A DNA stretch of 64,000 nt from assembly GCA_032358165.1 (NCBI GenBank), contig JAALGY010000015.1, positions 124,001-188,000 of the forward strand, read 5' to 3'. This DNA is from Diplosphaera chodatii (Eukaryota > Chlorophyta > Trebouxiophyceae > Prasiolales > Stichococcaceae). How positions within the stretch are numbered: the first letter of the stretch is position 1; each line of letters starts with the position of its first letter. The position numbers and the translations under genes were made by a program. The notes beneath the pieces are model-generated. The model worked only from the letters and a program-made list of their open reading frames with translations, did not search any database and was not told the origin of the DNA. Of the stretch, positions 1 to 15,600 are shown piece by piece.

Positions 1-705
1 GGGCGCCGGGCCAGCGGCGGCTGCTGACGACGAGCCGATCGCCTCGGCAGTGCCCGACTGGCTCGGGGATGCCGCGGAGTGAGCCCGCGTCAGCAGTGCG
101 CTTGCTTGCAGCCTCGCCAGAGACGTCTGCAGGTTGTCCAGGCCGTTCCAGGTGTAGCTGTTCTTCTGCCGCCGGGTCACAACCTCCACGCTCTCCAGGA
201 CATTCACAATGTCATAAATGCGCCGCCGCTCGACCTGAAGGCGCGATGCCGCCTCATCGAGGCACACCTCGGACGCCCCCGGCGGCTGCCCCTCATACGC
301 TCGCAGGAAGTTGTCGCACAGCAGGCCGAGCGACTTGTCCTTGCGGCTGTAGTTGGTGCCGCGGCCGGCGGCCGGCTGCTGAAACTGCTGCTGCAGCAGC
401 TGCTGCTGCTGCTGCAACTGCTGCTGGAAGTGCTGCTGCTGCTGCTGGAGCTGCTGTATCTGCTGGGGCTGCTGCTGGTGTGTCAGGACCTGCAGCTGGG
501 GCTGGCTGGACTGTGGCGGTGGCAGTGGCGGCTGCTGCTGCTGCAGGGTAGGCTGAGCAGCAGCCTGGCCCATCGCCTGCGGCTGCGGCTGCGCAAGCTG
601 CGCCTGCTGCTGCTGAAGGAGTTGCTGCTGCATGGACTGGTCCACCTGCAAAACCCAAGCTGGATTCGTATAATGCTTTGGAAAGCGTTGATGGGACAGG
701 CTCAT
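1..705 (-). CDS. Atypical E2F transcription factor (E2F7/8 or plant DEL-like), 5' part
   Basis: A DNA-binding cell-cycle regulator. Read on the minus strand, an open frame runs from an ATG at 705 to the left window edge with no stop, so the 3' part is missing. The first ~115 residues are extremely Gln-rich. Next come YSRKDKSLGLLCDNFL (about 360-310) and LQVERRRIYDIVNVLESVEV (about 240-181), ending TRRQKNSYTWNGL. This is the winged-helix E2F domain with the RRxYD DNA-contact motif. The KSLGLLC wording is typical of E2F7/8/DEL proteins, which bind DNA without a DP partner; a second DNA-binding domain would be expected beyond the edge. No DP-dimerisation region is visible yet. A downstream ATG at 633 is an alternative start, and a TTTTGCAG just before codon 20 could instead be a splice acceptor. 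Family call firm; subtype less so. Confidence 0.85.
   Translation of the reverse strand, partial: MSLSHQRFPKHYTNPAWVLQVDQSMQQQLLQQQQAQLAQPQPQAMGQAAAQPTLQQQQPPLPPPQSSQPQLQVLTHQQQPQQIQQLQQQQQHFQQQLQQQQQLLQQQFQQPAAGRGTNYSRKDKSLGLLCDNFLRAYEGQPPGASEVCLDEAASRLQVERRRIYDIVNVLESVEVVTRRQKNSYTWNGLDNLQTSLARLQASALLTRAHSAASPSQSGTAEAIGSSSAAAAGPAP
361..640 (-). repeat. CAG-rich tract coding polyglutamine stretches
   Basis: The minus strand carries many interrupted CAG/CAA codons, giving Q-rich runs broken by Leu, Pro, His and Ala. On the plus strand it appears as CTG repeats, which open several Ala- or Leu-rich spurious frames. Confidence 0.9.
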
Positions 706-2407
706 GCCGCAAGCAGGCAAACAACACATCTGTTTTTCCCCGAGACACCAGGGTGCTCACTTGCATGGCGCCCAAGCAGCGGCAGGCCGCTTCGTGCTGC
801 GCCTTGCAGACACGGCTGGGAGCAACGAGGGCACACGAAGCGTTGCCAGGCTCATTGCTTGCCCACACCTGTGGCCAAATCACCGCATTGGCACCCAAAA
901 CTGCAAGAACCAAACCTGCGCTTTGCGGGCGGCTTTTCATACCTGTAGCAATACCGATTGCAACGCAGGATGGGAGCGGCGGCTTGGAGGGCCATGATGT
1001 GTGCAAGCTTGCACAAAATTGGTCCGTGGATCAGCGGCCGATCGTCGTGCTGAACATGGCACACCATCATACGAGGCCCGGCCATGCAGCCTTATGAAGT
1101 CGTAGGCTATACAAGGATCGTGGTCGGGCCGCTGCAGTGTCGCGCACGCTTATCTGGAGCCGTGACTAGACACATGTTTCGACTGAATCGGCTCTCATCG
1201 TCCTGCCTGTTGAGCAGCACGATCGTGCGCGAGGACCACATCGGATAGATTGCTTGCTAAAAGCCTTTGCATGCCTTGGCACGGCGCAGGCTGTCGTGCA
1301 GCCGGTGCCAGCGGCGAAAAAGACCGTGGTTGAAACAGCGCATGGTCGACGCCAACGGCAACGGACCATACGGATCGACACCGATGCCCCGGCATGTACG
1401 CTCAACAGTCACGTGTCCTTTGCTCATGTCAATAATGAAGCGGGCTTGCAGCAACACCCCGACACGGAGGTGTCGGTCTGCTCAGGGCAGGCCATGCAAA
1501 CTGAATGCTCATAGGCGTGAGGGCGACAGAGGGGCCCCTGTACCAACAGCAAACTGTGCACTGCAGCCCTGACAGCAGACAGCAGGGGCCACGCCGGGGG
1601 AGGTACCCCATATGCAGTCTGCGTAAGTGCCACCTTCGAGCTGTAGTGGTGGGCATGACGCCGCGCCGGGTTGTAATGCTCACGCTACAACAACCAGCAT
1701 AAACGTGTCGCATGAACAGCACCCACCGCTTACGATTGGAGCGCCATCTGGCCGCGGCAAGCTCCGTTGGGTACGCTGAAGTCAACCTTCTGATCAGCCT
1801 TCAGTTTCCCAAACCTGGCCTGTGCAGGGCGCCTTGCGGCGCACCCGGCCGACCTGGCGCTGAGCTGATCCTGCTGCAGCCATCTGCGGGCTCATGGCCG
1901 CTGCAGTTGTCCAGGCACCTCTGCGCCCGGTGTGTTATTGTTCCCGCCACCAAGGGGGTAACAAATGTGGCAGTCCTCTACAGCTGCCCTGAGTACCACT
2001 GGTCCCACCAGCTTCGCACTGCACCTCTGTAGGCTTTCAACAGACGACCTGACTTGCTTTGCATATTTCTGGCGTCATACTGGCGATGAATCTACTGTAC
2101 CGTTTCATGTGCCTGCGGCGCCTGTCGCGCACAACAGCAGATGTGCTTGCTGTGTTACAAGAGTACTAACCAGAACTCCAGAAGGCTGCAGACCAGCAAA
2201 CACCGCCACAAGTTCACATTCCAGTGCGCAGTTGTACATGGGGTCGACTGCCGATCACAATGCTGCATTTCGAAGAGCCGAGGCTATGGCTCGCAGCAGT
2301 GACAGCTGGACATGTGAGCATATGCATGGCAACTCCAGAACGCTGCCCAGCGGTCCGCAGCCATCAACCCATCTGCTGCCGTACTTCACGATGCAGTGCT
2401 GGCCCTC
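706..2407. other. Intergenic region between the E2F start and the beta-tubulin stop
   Basis: About 1.7 kb upstream of the E2F gene and downstream of beta-tubulin. I found no exon with a recognisable protein motif on either strand; open frames here are short with no family resemblance. It should hold the E2F promoter and 5' UTR and the tubulin 3' UTR. Confidence 0.5.
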
Positions 2408-5672
<3,265 letters not shown>

Positions 5673-6051
5673 CGTCGCTCGCTATTGTGCGCTAGCGAGC
5701 TGCACCGTGTCTTTGCCGGAGCAGCATGTGGCTGGCGTGATGGAGGAGTCAGCGGCTCACGGCAATGCAGCAGACACCAAGATTCAAAGGGCGCGCATTC
5801 CCCGCATTCCCATGCTGCTGTGAAGATAATCCCGAGCTAAAGCAAGTACGTCTCGTCTGGGTCTTCACTGGAGTACGGGAGACTGGAGACTCTCCAGTTC
5901 TGCAGGTTGCATCTCGAGGGTTTTGGACGCCCACCCCATCACGCCTGAGGTGATGGCCTGCAGTGGTGCTTCCTGCAAACAACTCACACAGGCATCACGG
6001 TTCATTGGGAGTGCAGCTTATTCAGTCGCCTTGGCGCAGGCAACAGGCAGC
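5673..6051. promoter_or_regulatory. Divergent promoter region, beta-tubulin / plastid S13
   Basis: A 379-bp gap between two oppositely directed start codons must hold both promoters and 5' UTRs. I see no clear TATA box. Confidence 0.6.
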
Positions 6052-7419
6052 ATGGCGGCGGGCCTGGTTGCCAGCATGTCATCCTTGAGCCTTGCCTCCC
6101 AGCGGACAACGGTGAGGGCCTGACCCCTTATGGCTGACGCTCGACCATCAGCTGCGCCTTTGGCCCATGAGTCTATATTGGGTTGATGAGGGCCTGTAGC
6201 TGCGACGGAAACGGCAGTGGCATGCAACCCTCAACCGGCATGGAGAGCTGGAGAGACACCAGCCCGGACATGGCAGCTCGGATCCTTCCAGATCACACGT
6301 GTCGTGTCAAACGTCTGCTTATGACTGCAGGACCTCCCCAGCTTCCAGGGCTTCAAGGCCCTGCCAGCCTGCAGCCAGTGCGGCCTCCGGCGAGGCAGCG
6401 CACTCCAGGTGGGCAGCCCCATTTCACTCGTGTGGGCGTGCGCAAATGTGTCGTAGGACCGCGTAGCACATGCTCCTGCTCGCTTTGTACCTTGCGATCA
6501 ATAAAGATATTGACTGACACCTCCATGTGGCAGGGCCGGCTCAAATGTGACCAGGGCGTCTGTTCGTAACCATGTGCATCGTGCTGTGGCAGAGCGTGCG
6601 CGGCAGGACGCCGCTGCGCGTGCAGGCAGCCCGTGTCGCGGGAGTGGACATCCCCAACCAGAAGCGCATCGAGTTCTCGCTGCAGTACATCTATGGCGTT
6701 GGCCACACCACAGCCAAGGCCATCCTTGCAGACACAGTGAGTCCAGGGCGACACAGAGCAGCAGCCCACCTTCGCTAAAGCTGTCGAGCGTGCAGCGAGC
6801 ATCACATCTGGCACCGAATAACGCGCACAAAGCAGGGGAGATCGACACATCGATGAAAGGGGCTGCACTGACGTCCACTGTTCTGCCGCACAACAGTCGA
6901 TTGAGAACAAGCGGACGCGGGACCTGTCGGAGGAGGAGCTGACGAAGCTGCGTGACGAGGTGGAGAAGTACAGCGTGGAGGGCGACCTGCGCCGCTTCAC
7001 CGCCCTGAACATCAAGCGCCTCAAAGAGATCGGGTGCTACCGCGGCCGGCGCCACGTGCAGGTGGGCTCCTCATTCACCAGAAGGCCAGAGGGCGGCAAG
7101 CTGGCTACATTCAGTGTCCCTAGAGAGGACTGCGCTCTAAGAGTGTTTAGGGCTGTACACCTGCTGTTGACCTTGGGCCTCCTGTGCTGTGCAGGGCCTG
7201 CCAATGCACGGCCAGAAGACAAAGACAAATGCCCGCACGCGGAAGGTGTGGTACTGCCTGTTGAAAGAGGACCCTGCATTGTCGCAGTAGCATCCATTGG
7301 CACATACCAGCCATCTGCATGACTGTACGCCTGGAGTAGGTTGCAAGTTCTGCTGCATTGACACCAGTACTGTTCTGCCGCAGGGCAAGAAGGTCGCCAT
7401 CGCTGGCAAGAAGAAGTAG
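6052..7419 (+). CDS. RPS13: Plastid ribosomal protein S13 (uS13c), nuclear encoded
   Basis: Component of the plastid 30S subunit head that contacts the P-site tRNA and uL5. Six exons join in phase. Exon 1 (from ATG 6052) encodes [20 protein letters not shown], a Ser/Ala-rich transit-peptide-like start. Exon 2 continues it, with [11 protein letters not shown]. Exon 3 starts the mature domain with [20 protein letters not shown] and [12 protein letters not shown]. Exon 4 gives [20 protein letters not shown] and [15 protein letters not shown]. Exon 5 gives [17 protein letters not shown], the uS13 family signature region. Exon 6 ends [11 protein letters not shown] then TAG at 7417-7419. The bacterial-type sequence plus N-terminal extension indicates plastid rather than cytosolic or mitochondrial S13, though targeting is inferred. 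Confidence 0.93.
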
Positions 7420-7788
7420 ATGCTGGGCGCAGCAGTGGGCAAGATGTTGTCCAACATCTGAACTCTGCACTTGCTACTCAGCAACATTTGACATCAGCCC
7501 TATGACTTGTGTTGCGATAAACTTGACATATCAGCACACCCTCCCTCTTACACTCCAGCAGTGTGACACTCCGACCCTCACATGACACTCCAAATCATCC
7601 TTTATTGTACAGCTCAGTCGTGGATCAGATGTCTCATAAAGGATACACGCAAGATGACACCAGATGCAGTAGTGGTGCTGTCGCTGTCTGAGCAATTTCA
7701 GTTGGCCTCCACAGTGCCTCTCTTGCCGCCCGGTATCTGTGCCACTCCTGCCTTGCGACCCTGCAGTTGGCTGCCCCGCATAGGCTCT
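7420..7788. other. Convergent 3' intergenic region
   Basis: About 370 bp between the stop codons of plastid S13 and pyruvate kinase. Nothing recognisable beyond presumed 3' UTRs. Confidence 0.5.
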
Positions 7789-10700
7789 TCAATTTGCAGG
7801 CACCTTGCGGATCTGGGCTGAGCGCACGACGTCCTGGTTGTCAGGGCGGATGTCGCTGACGACAATGACCAGGTCGCCTGGCTTCACCAGGTCGCGCGCT
7901 TTCAGCAGGCTGCAATGCACAACCAGACGTTACGTTTTAGCGCAGCCCACATCAGCTTGCCATGCAGCTCGGCACTGCTGCTACGATGCTAATAAAGTGC
8001 TGAGGGTCACATGCTGAGTGACCCTCGTGGGTCTGAAGAGTTATGTTTGCAAGAGCAAGACCTGTGCACATCGACAGGCATTTCCGAAACTCGGAAATGA
8101 GCAGTGGAGTGTGTAGCTGCAGAAGATCACCTGAAGGTGCGGCTGACGTTGGCCTCGGGGTCTGCCTCAAAGTCCAGGCGGAAGGGCATCACACCCCACC
8201 GCATGTTGAGATGCTGCCGCACCTCCTGGCTGTCTGCACAGGTTATGCAAGAGAAAAGTCACACTGACGATTGTGAGAGCAAGGACCCAGGAGCAGCCAC
8301 AGCGCCCCACGAAGTGTGACCCATGCAAGGCATCTTAACTCGAACTGCTGGCAAGCTGCAAGGGCCGACCTGTGAAGGCGAAGATAGGCGCGTCCGGCCG
8401 ACACCGGCTGAGGAAGTTGGCCATGTAGCCGCGGCGGGTGTAAACGAAGATGGCGGATGCATCAAGGGCGTTGGCCATCGCCGCTGCGCTGGCGCACAGC
8501 TGCTCACTCACGCGCCCGTCCTGCCCCTGGGCAATGTCTGGCAGCACGATCTCGCCGTACTTCTCCTGCCTGCACGCATTTCAAGCAGTTGTGGGATCGG
8601 AGATGCTTTGAGGAGCAGATGCAAAGGTCCACCACACTTGACACGACAGCATCGATGCTGACCACCTGCTTCACTGCAGTACAACCATAAACACATATGC
8701 CTACAGCCCCAGTATAGAGCAAAGGACACCTCCACTTCCCGGGCTTCGGGGCCTTTTTCAAGCTTAGCCGATGCACAAAGATCCGCACCTGCACCACTCC
8801 TCGATGCGCGTGGACACCTGCCGCAGCACGCCCAGTGCCTTCTCGGGGTACGCGCCGATGGCGGACTCGCCGCTGAGCATCAGCGCGTCCGCCCGTTGCC
8901 GCACCACATCCGCGATGTCCGCCACCTGCAAGAGGAAACCCATATCTTGCCCTTTAGGAGCGACTGCATCGACGTGCGGGTGGTGTTGGTCAGGCGAACG
9001 CCTCCACTCGAAAGCACGCCCTTTGCAGGATGTTGTCGCCATGCAGCGGGCGGCTGCCCCACCTCGGCGCGTGTGGGCGTGGGGTACTCGATCATGGACT
9101 GCAGCAGGTGGGAGGCCACGATGACGGGGCGCCCCATCTGCCGGCACCGCATCACCACCTCCTTCTGCACGCTGGGCACATCCTCCAGCGGGATCTGCGC
9201 GCCTGCATTCGGTTACAACGCCATGCCAATGCCTCACACCAAGCCACATGTTGACAGGCAGCTCTGCATGTGCATGAACCTGGGGTGTCTGGCTTCTTTC
9301 CTTTGGGTACAGAACCAAACCCTTCTGAGGGCGGTCAGTAGCTCAGACTGTAAGAGAGCAGACGAAGCAATGTGGCTGCTCACCCAAGTCACCACGGGCA
9401 ACCATGACGCCGTCGGACGCCTCGACGATGTCCTGCAGGTTGGGGACGCTGTCGAAGGACTCGATCTTGGCGATGATCTCGATGGGGCGCCCCGAGCGCG
9501 CCCCGCAGTAGCTCTTCAGATTGTTCAGCACGTCCGGCGTCTTGACGAAGGACACGGCGATGAAGTCCACGCCCTCGCTGATCGCGAAGTCGATGTCCAG
9601 CCAGTCCTGCGCACAGGGCATGCAACTCCTGTCGATGCTGTGCATTGCCCTCTGCCTGACATCGTAACACATCTTGATGGTGTGGGCTTGATCCCCGTGC
9701 CATACTGCTAAGCCGCTGGCAACTGCTTCCAGGTGCAGGTGCGAGTGCACAAGCTGCCCAAGCTTGTCGCCCTGAGGCCTCACCTTGGAGGACAGCACCG
9801 GCAGCATCGCATTGCGGGCGCGCACGATGCTGCCGCCCCGCTGGAACGTCAGGTTCGCGCGCGACAGGATCAGGCCGGGGTCCACCACGCGCGCCACCAC
9901 GTCGGGGCCCGCCTTGGACACCACCGACAGGCTGACCATGCCGCCGTCCACCACGATGAGGTCGCCTTCCTGTGCGGGCCACGTGTGGCATCAGTGACTC
10001 GGGCCGGCGCCGTTCAGCTGACAACCGAGTGGGCTGCTGCTGCAGATGCTACGAAAACAGGCCATTTCTGCAGTCTATGCACTTGGCCAGATGACGACAT
10101 GGTGGCAGCCAAGTGTGTTGTGGATATTGACTGCAGCTGAGCCTCTGAAGCACCTGGTCTCTATTGCATGCTGCACAGCGTGTTAGCAATAGCTAGCAAA
10201 TGTCATCAATCTCCTGACCTGGACATCGTCCACGAAGGCGTCGTAGCTGACTTTGAAAGCAACGCCATCAAGCGTCGCTGGGTCCCTGATCGTGAAGGTG
10301 TACTCGTTGCCGACCTGCACGTACGGGGTTGATCAACATTTCTCCGAACCGGCGAGCCTGCGTCCCTGCTGTAGGAGTGAGCCGTGGCCGGCCGACATGC
10401 ATTGAAGACGGTGCAGTCAGCAGAGCCTCACCTCTGCTTTGATGGGCTCCTTCAGTTCGTTGGTGTGCACCTCGCTGCCCTCAGTGTCCACCATGATCGC
10501 CACCGAATACCTACAAGTCAAAGCGTATGGTTGGCAGGTTTTGCAAGAAGACGCAACACTTGCAGTACCCCTATCGCACAAAAACATCGCCGGCCATAAA
10601 ACATCATGGTGTTCTACGGCTCGTTTACCCCTTGCTCTTGTTGAGCTGCCTGATGTGGGCGATGACCTCGTGGTGCCATTGGTGCGAGCCGTGGCACATG

Positions 10701-11357
10701 TTCAGGCGGGCCACATTCATGCCATTGGCGGCCAGCGTGGCGAGCGCCTCCTTGGAGCAGGATGCCGGCCCGATGGTGCAGATCAGCTTGGTTCTCCTGG
10801 TGCTGCGCGGGCCTGCAAACAGTGGCGCAGCTTGTGGCCGGCTATTGGCGTAGAGCCATTGCAGCTTGGTGAGGGTTGTGCAGATCGTGCATTACAACGC
10901 ATCGCTACAACAACCCTGCCACACCTGCATGCTTTTCCATGTAACACCCTCGGAAGTCATGATGCAAGTGATCTGAAGGACAGCGGCCAGGGGGCCAGCG
11001 CAATGATGGATCTCGGGCAGCGGCGGCGGCAGATATGATCTGATCCTTGCCCAGCTCACCGTTGTCGCTGAGCTCCTTCTCAAGCACAGAATCGCCCTCC
11101 AGGTCCGTGCTGTCCAGCACCGTCTTGCGCTTCGGGGCGCCGTTCTCCATCTGGGCCGGCACAGGCGTCTCGTGCGGCGCGTGCTTCTCCTCATGCAGCT
11201 TCTTCTCGACCTTCTTGCCCTCGCTGTCGATCACCTGCTTGCTGGCCACCGCTGACACGCTAAGCTGCGACGGCCTCGCTCGCGTGGCCGCGGCACGTAG
11301 CCGCTGCAGCCCGGCATGTTGCACTCCCGAGCATGTGGGGGCTCTCAGGCCCCTCAT
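7789..11357 (-). CDS. PKP1: Plastidial pyruvate kinase, alpha (PKp1) type
   Basis: Converts phosphoenolpyruvate and ADP to pyruvate and ATP in the plastid, feeding fatty-acid synthesis. The chosen start (11357) gives [20 protein letters not shown] and a further Arg/Ala/Ser-rich stretch, a good transit peptide; an in-frame ATG lies upstream near 11420. The kinase domain begins [18 protein letters not shown], then [17 protein letters not shown], where MCHG rather than FSHG is typical of plant PKp1. Next come the B-domain, [46 protein letters not shown] (catalytic Lys), [24 protein letters not shown] and [15 protein letters not shown]. The C-terminal domain has [20 protein letters not shown] and ends [11 protein letters not shown] then TGA. 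About 12 exons. Whether it needs a beta partner, as the Arabidopsis enzyme does, cannot be read here. Confidence 0.93.
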
Positions 11358-12662
11358 GCTGGGTGATCGGCTCCGGCGCCGCTCACGCTGGGTGGCGAGG
11401 CGTCGGACGAGAAGGCACACTGTGTGCAGCGGTGGGCGACCGTTGCAACCCTACAATGCTCGATTCTCTGAGCCGATGGTGCAGAGCAGTCGTCGCGAAC
11501 ATCCCTGGGTCCAGAAATGCTGATTCCCCTGCTCCGAAGGGTTTCCCGGCACGATTATCGCTCAGCAAGCCTGCCGCAAGCCCACTCTGCCCAGCGCCAC
11601 TTAGGCCGGAACCTTTCATCGTATATTTGGTGGTGGCAAACGCTTGAGGTGGTGCACTGAGCTGCAGTCAGACGTCCGCGAGGCCAGCAAACGTCCTCCC
11701 GCAGCTTACTCAGCAGGCCGGACCGGCCGCGACTTGGGAGCCGAGCAGCTAACGGCGGTGCGCATCCTGCGTGCGTCAATAAACATGTACAAACATTTGC
11801 GGGTGCACAAGGCTCCAGTTGTGTGCAAGATGGGCGGTGCAGTGCATGCACGCGAAACTGCGACAACTGCACCCATTCTGCAGCATGCTATCGTGGCAAG
11901 GGCTTGCAGCACTGCCTTTCTTGTTCTATTAATGTTGTAGGCTGCTGCTTCTCATGTGGCAGCTGCGCTGCTGCATGCGATAAACGAGCACAGTTTGGCC
12001 GGCGATCCGTTGAGATCGGTTGTGTTACAATTTGCTGAAGAAGGCGTTGCTATCGTCAAGACCCCCCTTTTGTAGCTTCTCACTAGACTCGCAGCTGCCA
12101 TGGGCGGTTAAGTAGGACGTCAGAAGGCTGTGCGCCGCCTGCACACGAGATCTTGCTAGGTTGGTTTGTCCGGCAACTGCCATTGTTCCCCCGCCCGCAG
12201 TCGCGCGAAGCTGTCCAGCTGCCGCGTCGTATACGTGCAATAAGCTATCAGATTCACATTCGCACCAGATCGCAGAGGGTTGGGCCGCTCTACATCCTCT
12301 TGTTGCCGCTGCACCCGTCACGTGGATTTACTTGCTTGGCTAACAAACGAGTGCCGCCGCGATTGTCCTTTAACACAGCAATCGGAACAGGGGCACCTCC
12401 TGAGCGCACTGGGCGTGTCGAATCAAAGAGTCAACGAACGTGACAGCTCCTGAGACCATGTCTTGCACATTGGGCATGGTTCTGGGCCAGCCAGGCAGCA
12501 GGTTGATATTCACACATTGCCATGATCATGCGGTCTCGTCTTCACAGGCTCTAGCTGTTGCCACAAGCTGGTAAAAGCCGCCTGCTGACACTCGGACGCA
12601 ACATCTGACCGGGTTGGGCCCGAGCGGCAGACCAGCACCAGCGGCGCCTGGGCCGGGCTGCC
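11358..12662. promoter_or_regulatory. Divergent 1.3 kb intergenic region
   Basis: Lies between the pyruvate kinase start (minus) and the glycosyltransferase-GH9 fusion start (plus). It looks less GC-rich than the flanking exons. No family-like open frame was seen; it presumably holds two promoters and 5' UTRs. Confidence 0.5.
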
Positions 12663-15600
12663 ATGGTGACCCTGACCCCCAAGCCGAAGGAGAAGACCAG
12701 GCCGCCGCAGAGCTTCTCCTCGCGCTCCTCCCGCACATCGCAGGACGGCTCGTCGCAGTCAGGTGCGCCTGCAGTGCAGCACATTTGGCTTGTGCGCTGG
12801 CACATTCAACACCAGGGCGGCCCGCTGACAGCTCTGCTCAACCAGCAGGGCTGTATGGTGCAATGAAGGCAATGCTATGAGCAACAGGCTGGCACAGTGG
12901 TAGACGAGCCAGCTCAAAACGGACATCATGTGCGCAGGCGATGACCTGCTGCCGTACTACACGACACACTGGAAGTGGGGGTCGCTTCTGCTGGTGCTGC
13001 TGTTTTGCGCGTCGTGGGGCTTCTATTTCTATGTCCGCGTGCGCTACACCATCCCGCGTAACTACGTGTGGTACTCCTGGACCATCTTCGGCTTTGAGAT
13101 CCTGGCGAGCAGCAACATGTTCATCCACTGCCTCTACATGCTGAAGATCCGAAAGTACCACCAAGGTGAGGTAGTGTAGTGGTTCTGCTGATATCAGCAA
13201 CAGATCGCAGCCTGTGTCTTGCACGCTGCTTGTGCGAGGCTTGCAGCCACCAGCGCAGCTGACCAATTTGGACCCCATTGTGCAGTAATCGATGACAAGG
13301 GCATGTCGCCGCTCATCCATGACTACCATGTGCGCGTGCTGCTGCCCTGCTACAGGGAGACGCCCGAGATGGTGCGCAATGTCTTTGAAGCAGCTTGAAT
13401 CATGTTTGTTTTGATGCTTCGACCCATGATGGACCGTACCCTTGACATCACGAAGCTCAGCACATGTGCCACGCATCAACCATCGCTGCAGATTCGGACG
13501 ACTGCGCAAGCTGTGCTGGCTGCGCATGTGCCGCCGGGCTGCCGGCGTACGGTGTATGTCTGTGACGATGGCAAGGACCCTGTGAAACGGGTGCGCCTTG
13601 GCTGCACCCCGCCGCCTGTCCGCGGCAACTGCTCGAAACTAGTCGCTGGTCAGAGCAGAGCGGCACGCATGCATAGTCATGGTGTCTATGGCTGGCATGA
13701 GCGACATGACAATAAGCCGGTGCTCTGCGCAGGCTTGGGTGTCAGAGCAGGGCCGCGTCGACCTGCAGTACATCGCGGACCGTATTCGCACCCCTGGCGA
13801 GGTCAACGGCAAGTCCGCCAACCTGAACAACGCGCTGAACCACATTTTCCCGCCCGGCACCTCCATCGGCTTCAACGAGGTGCAGCTTGCCCAGAGCGCC
13901 GTCCCTGCTCTGCATGCGACCCTGCTGTGCCAGCAGCATGCAATGCCTCCAGCTGACACCAGCCTGTCGGATCCACCTCAGCAAAGGCATGTGGCAGTCT
14001 GGCCATGGCGTCGGCTGATGTCGTTGCACCAATGCCTACGCAGGTGGTGGCGGTGTTCGATGCGGACCAGGTGGCGCGGCCCAACTTCTTCACGCGCACG
14101 CTGCCATGGCTGCAGGACGGCCGCGAGTCGGTCGTGCTCACACCCCAGTACTTCCACAACTTCGACGTGAAGACCGACATCTTCAGCCACCGGCAGGCCG
14201 CCTACTGGAACATGATCCTGCCCGGCCAGGTCAGCCGCGCTTCTGCATACATGGCTTTCGCAGCAACACATGCAGCCACCGTGGTGTTGATACAGATCAC
14301 GCTGCGCATGCTGTCCATGTAGCACGCCCTTTGCCTGCACCATGGGCTTGTGCTTGAGCATGTGTCTGAGCACTTAGGCATGTGCTTCCGCAGGACGCAT
14401 TAGGCGCGATCGCATGCACGGGCTCAAACTTCCTGATCCGCGCAGCACACCTGGCAGAAGTCGGTTACTTCCCCACCTACACCATGGTGAGCCTGCTTCA
14501 CCTGGCCACCAGACTCCGTGCATAGCCACGCACCTCTAATGGCAACCCTTTTGTGGACCCAGCTCGCGATAACACTCCGCAGCGCACAGCACAAATCAGC
14601 TGAACGTGCAACGAGTCAAGGGATGGTTGGCAACAAATCCAATGGGGATTACATCTGCAGGGTGAGGACACTGCGCTGGCGCTGGAGCTGCAGTGCCGCG
14701 GCCGCCATGGCGTGTACCTGCGGGAGCAGCTGGCCGTGGGCGAGGCCCCCGACGACGTGCGCGCCATTTGCCAGCAGAAGTCCCGCTGGTGCAAGGGCGG
14801 CATGCAGATGTGAGCCTCCCTCTGACGCATCACCCCTTGTCTGGATCCTGTGTCCATCAAATACATGGCTCCTCATCACTCACTTGTCAGCCGATTCAGC
14901 ATGGCCACTGGTGGGTATGCCAACTGTGGCATTCCTTGCGTTGAACGTTGCGCCGAGGTTGCTCTTGGAAGGTGTCGGATGACTCATGCTCTCTGCTGCT
15001 GCTGCTGCGCAGCTACCTCAACTGGATGCACTGCCCGCTGCTGCGCTCGGAGCTCAGTCTGTGGGAGCGCGTGCTGTGGGTATACGGCATGTGGGTGAGT
15101 CCACGGTCTCGCATGGTGTCACATGCCTGGCAGGATGTTCCCTTGCATGGACGCTTGCATGGAGGCAGGATGTTCCCTTGCATGGACGCTTGCACGGAGG
15201 CAGAATGTGCGCACATGTCCACGGACGTCAGCTGCTGAGAGCAGATGCTGATGCGTACGGCATGGCACGCAGGGCTATGTGACGAACATCCTGACGACGC
15301 CAGTCATGCTGCTGCTGCCGGTCATTGGTGTCTTCTTTGACGTCATTCCAGGTCCGAGTGGCAGCCACCACACCGGCAGCATTGATCTTGTTGACCTGTG
15401 ATTGTTGCCCAACACTGCCAGTTGGGCACCGTCCACTTTGAAGTATTGCTTGCTGATCAGGCCTGCACTCTCCTCTCTACAGTCGTGAACAGCTGGTGGT
15501 TTGCCGCGAGCTTCACCTTCTACATCGTGGCCATCTATGGCGTCATCTACCTGGGTGCCGGCAGCTGGGATGTTGCGTCCGCCACCTGGTACATTGTAGA

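Noticed and set aside
69..1006. Ala- or Leu-rich open frames on both strands over the CTG/CAG tract
   Set aside because: They are other-frame readings of the Gln codons of the E2F gene.
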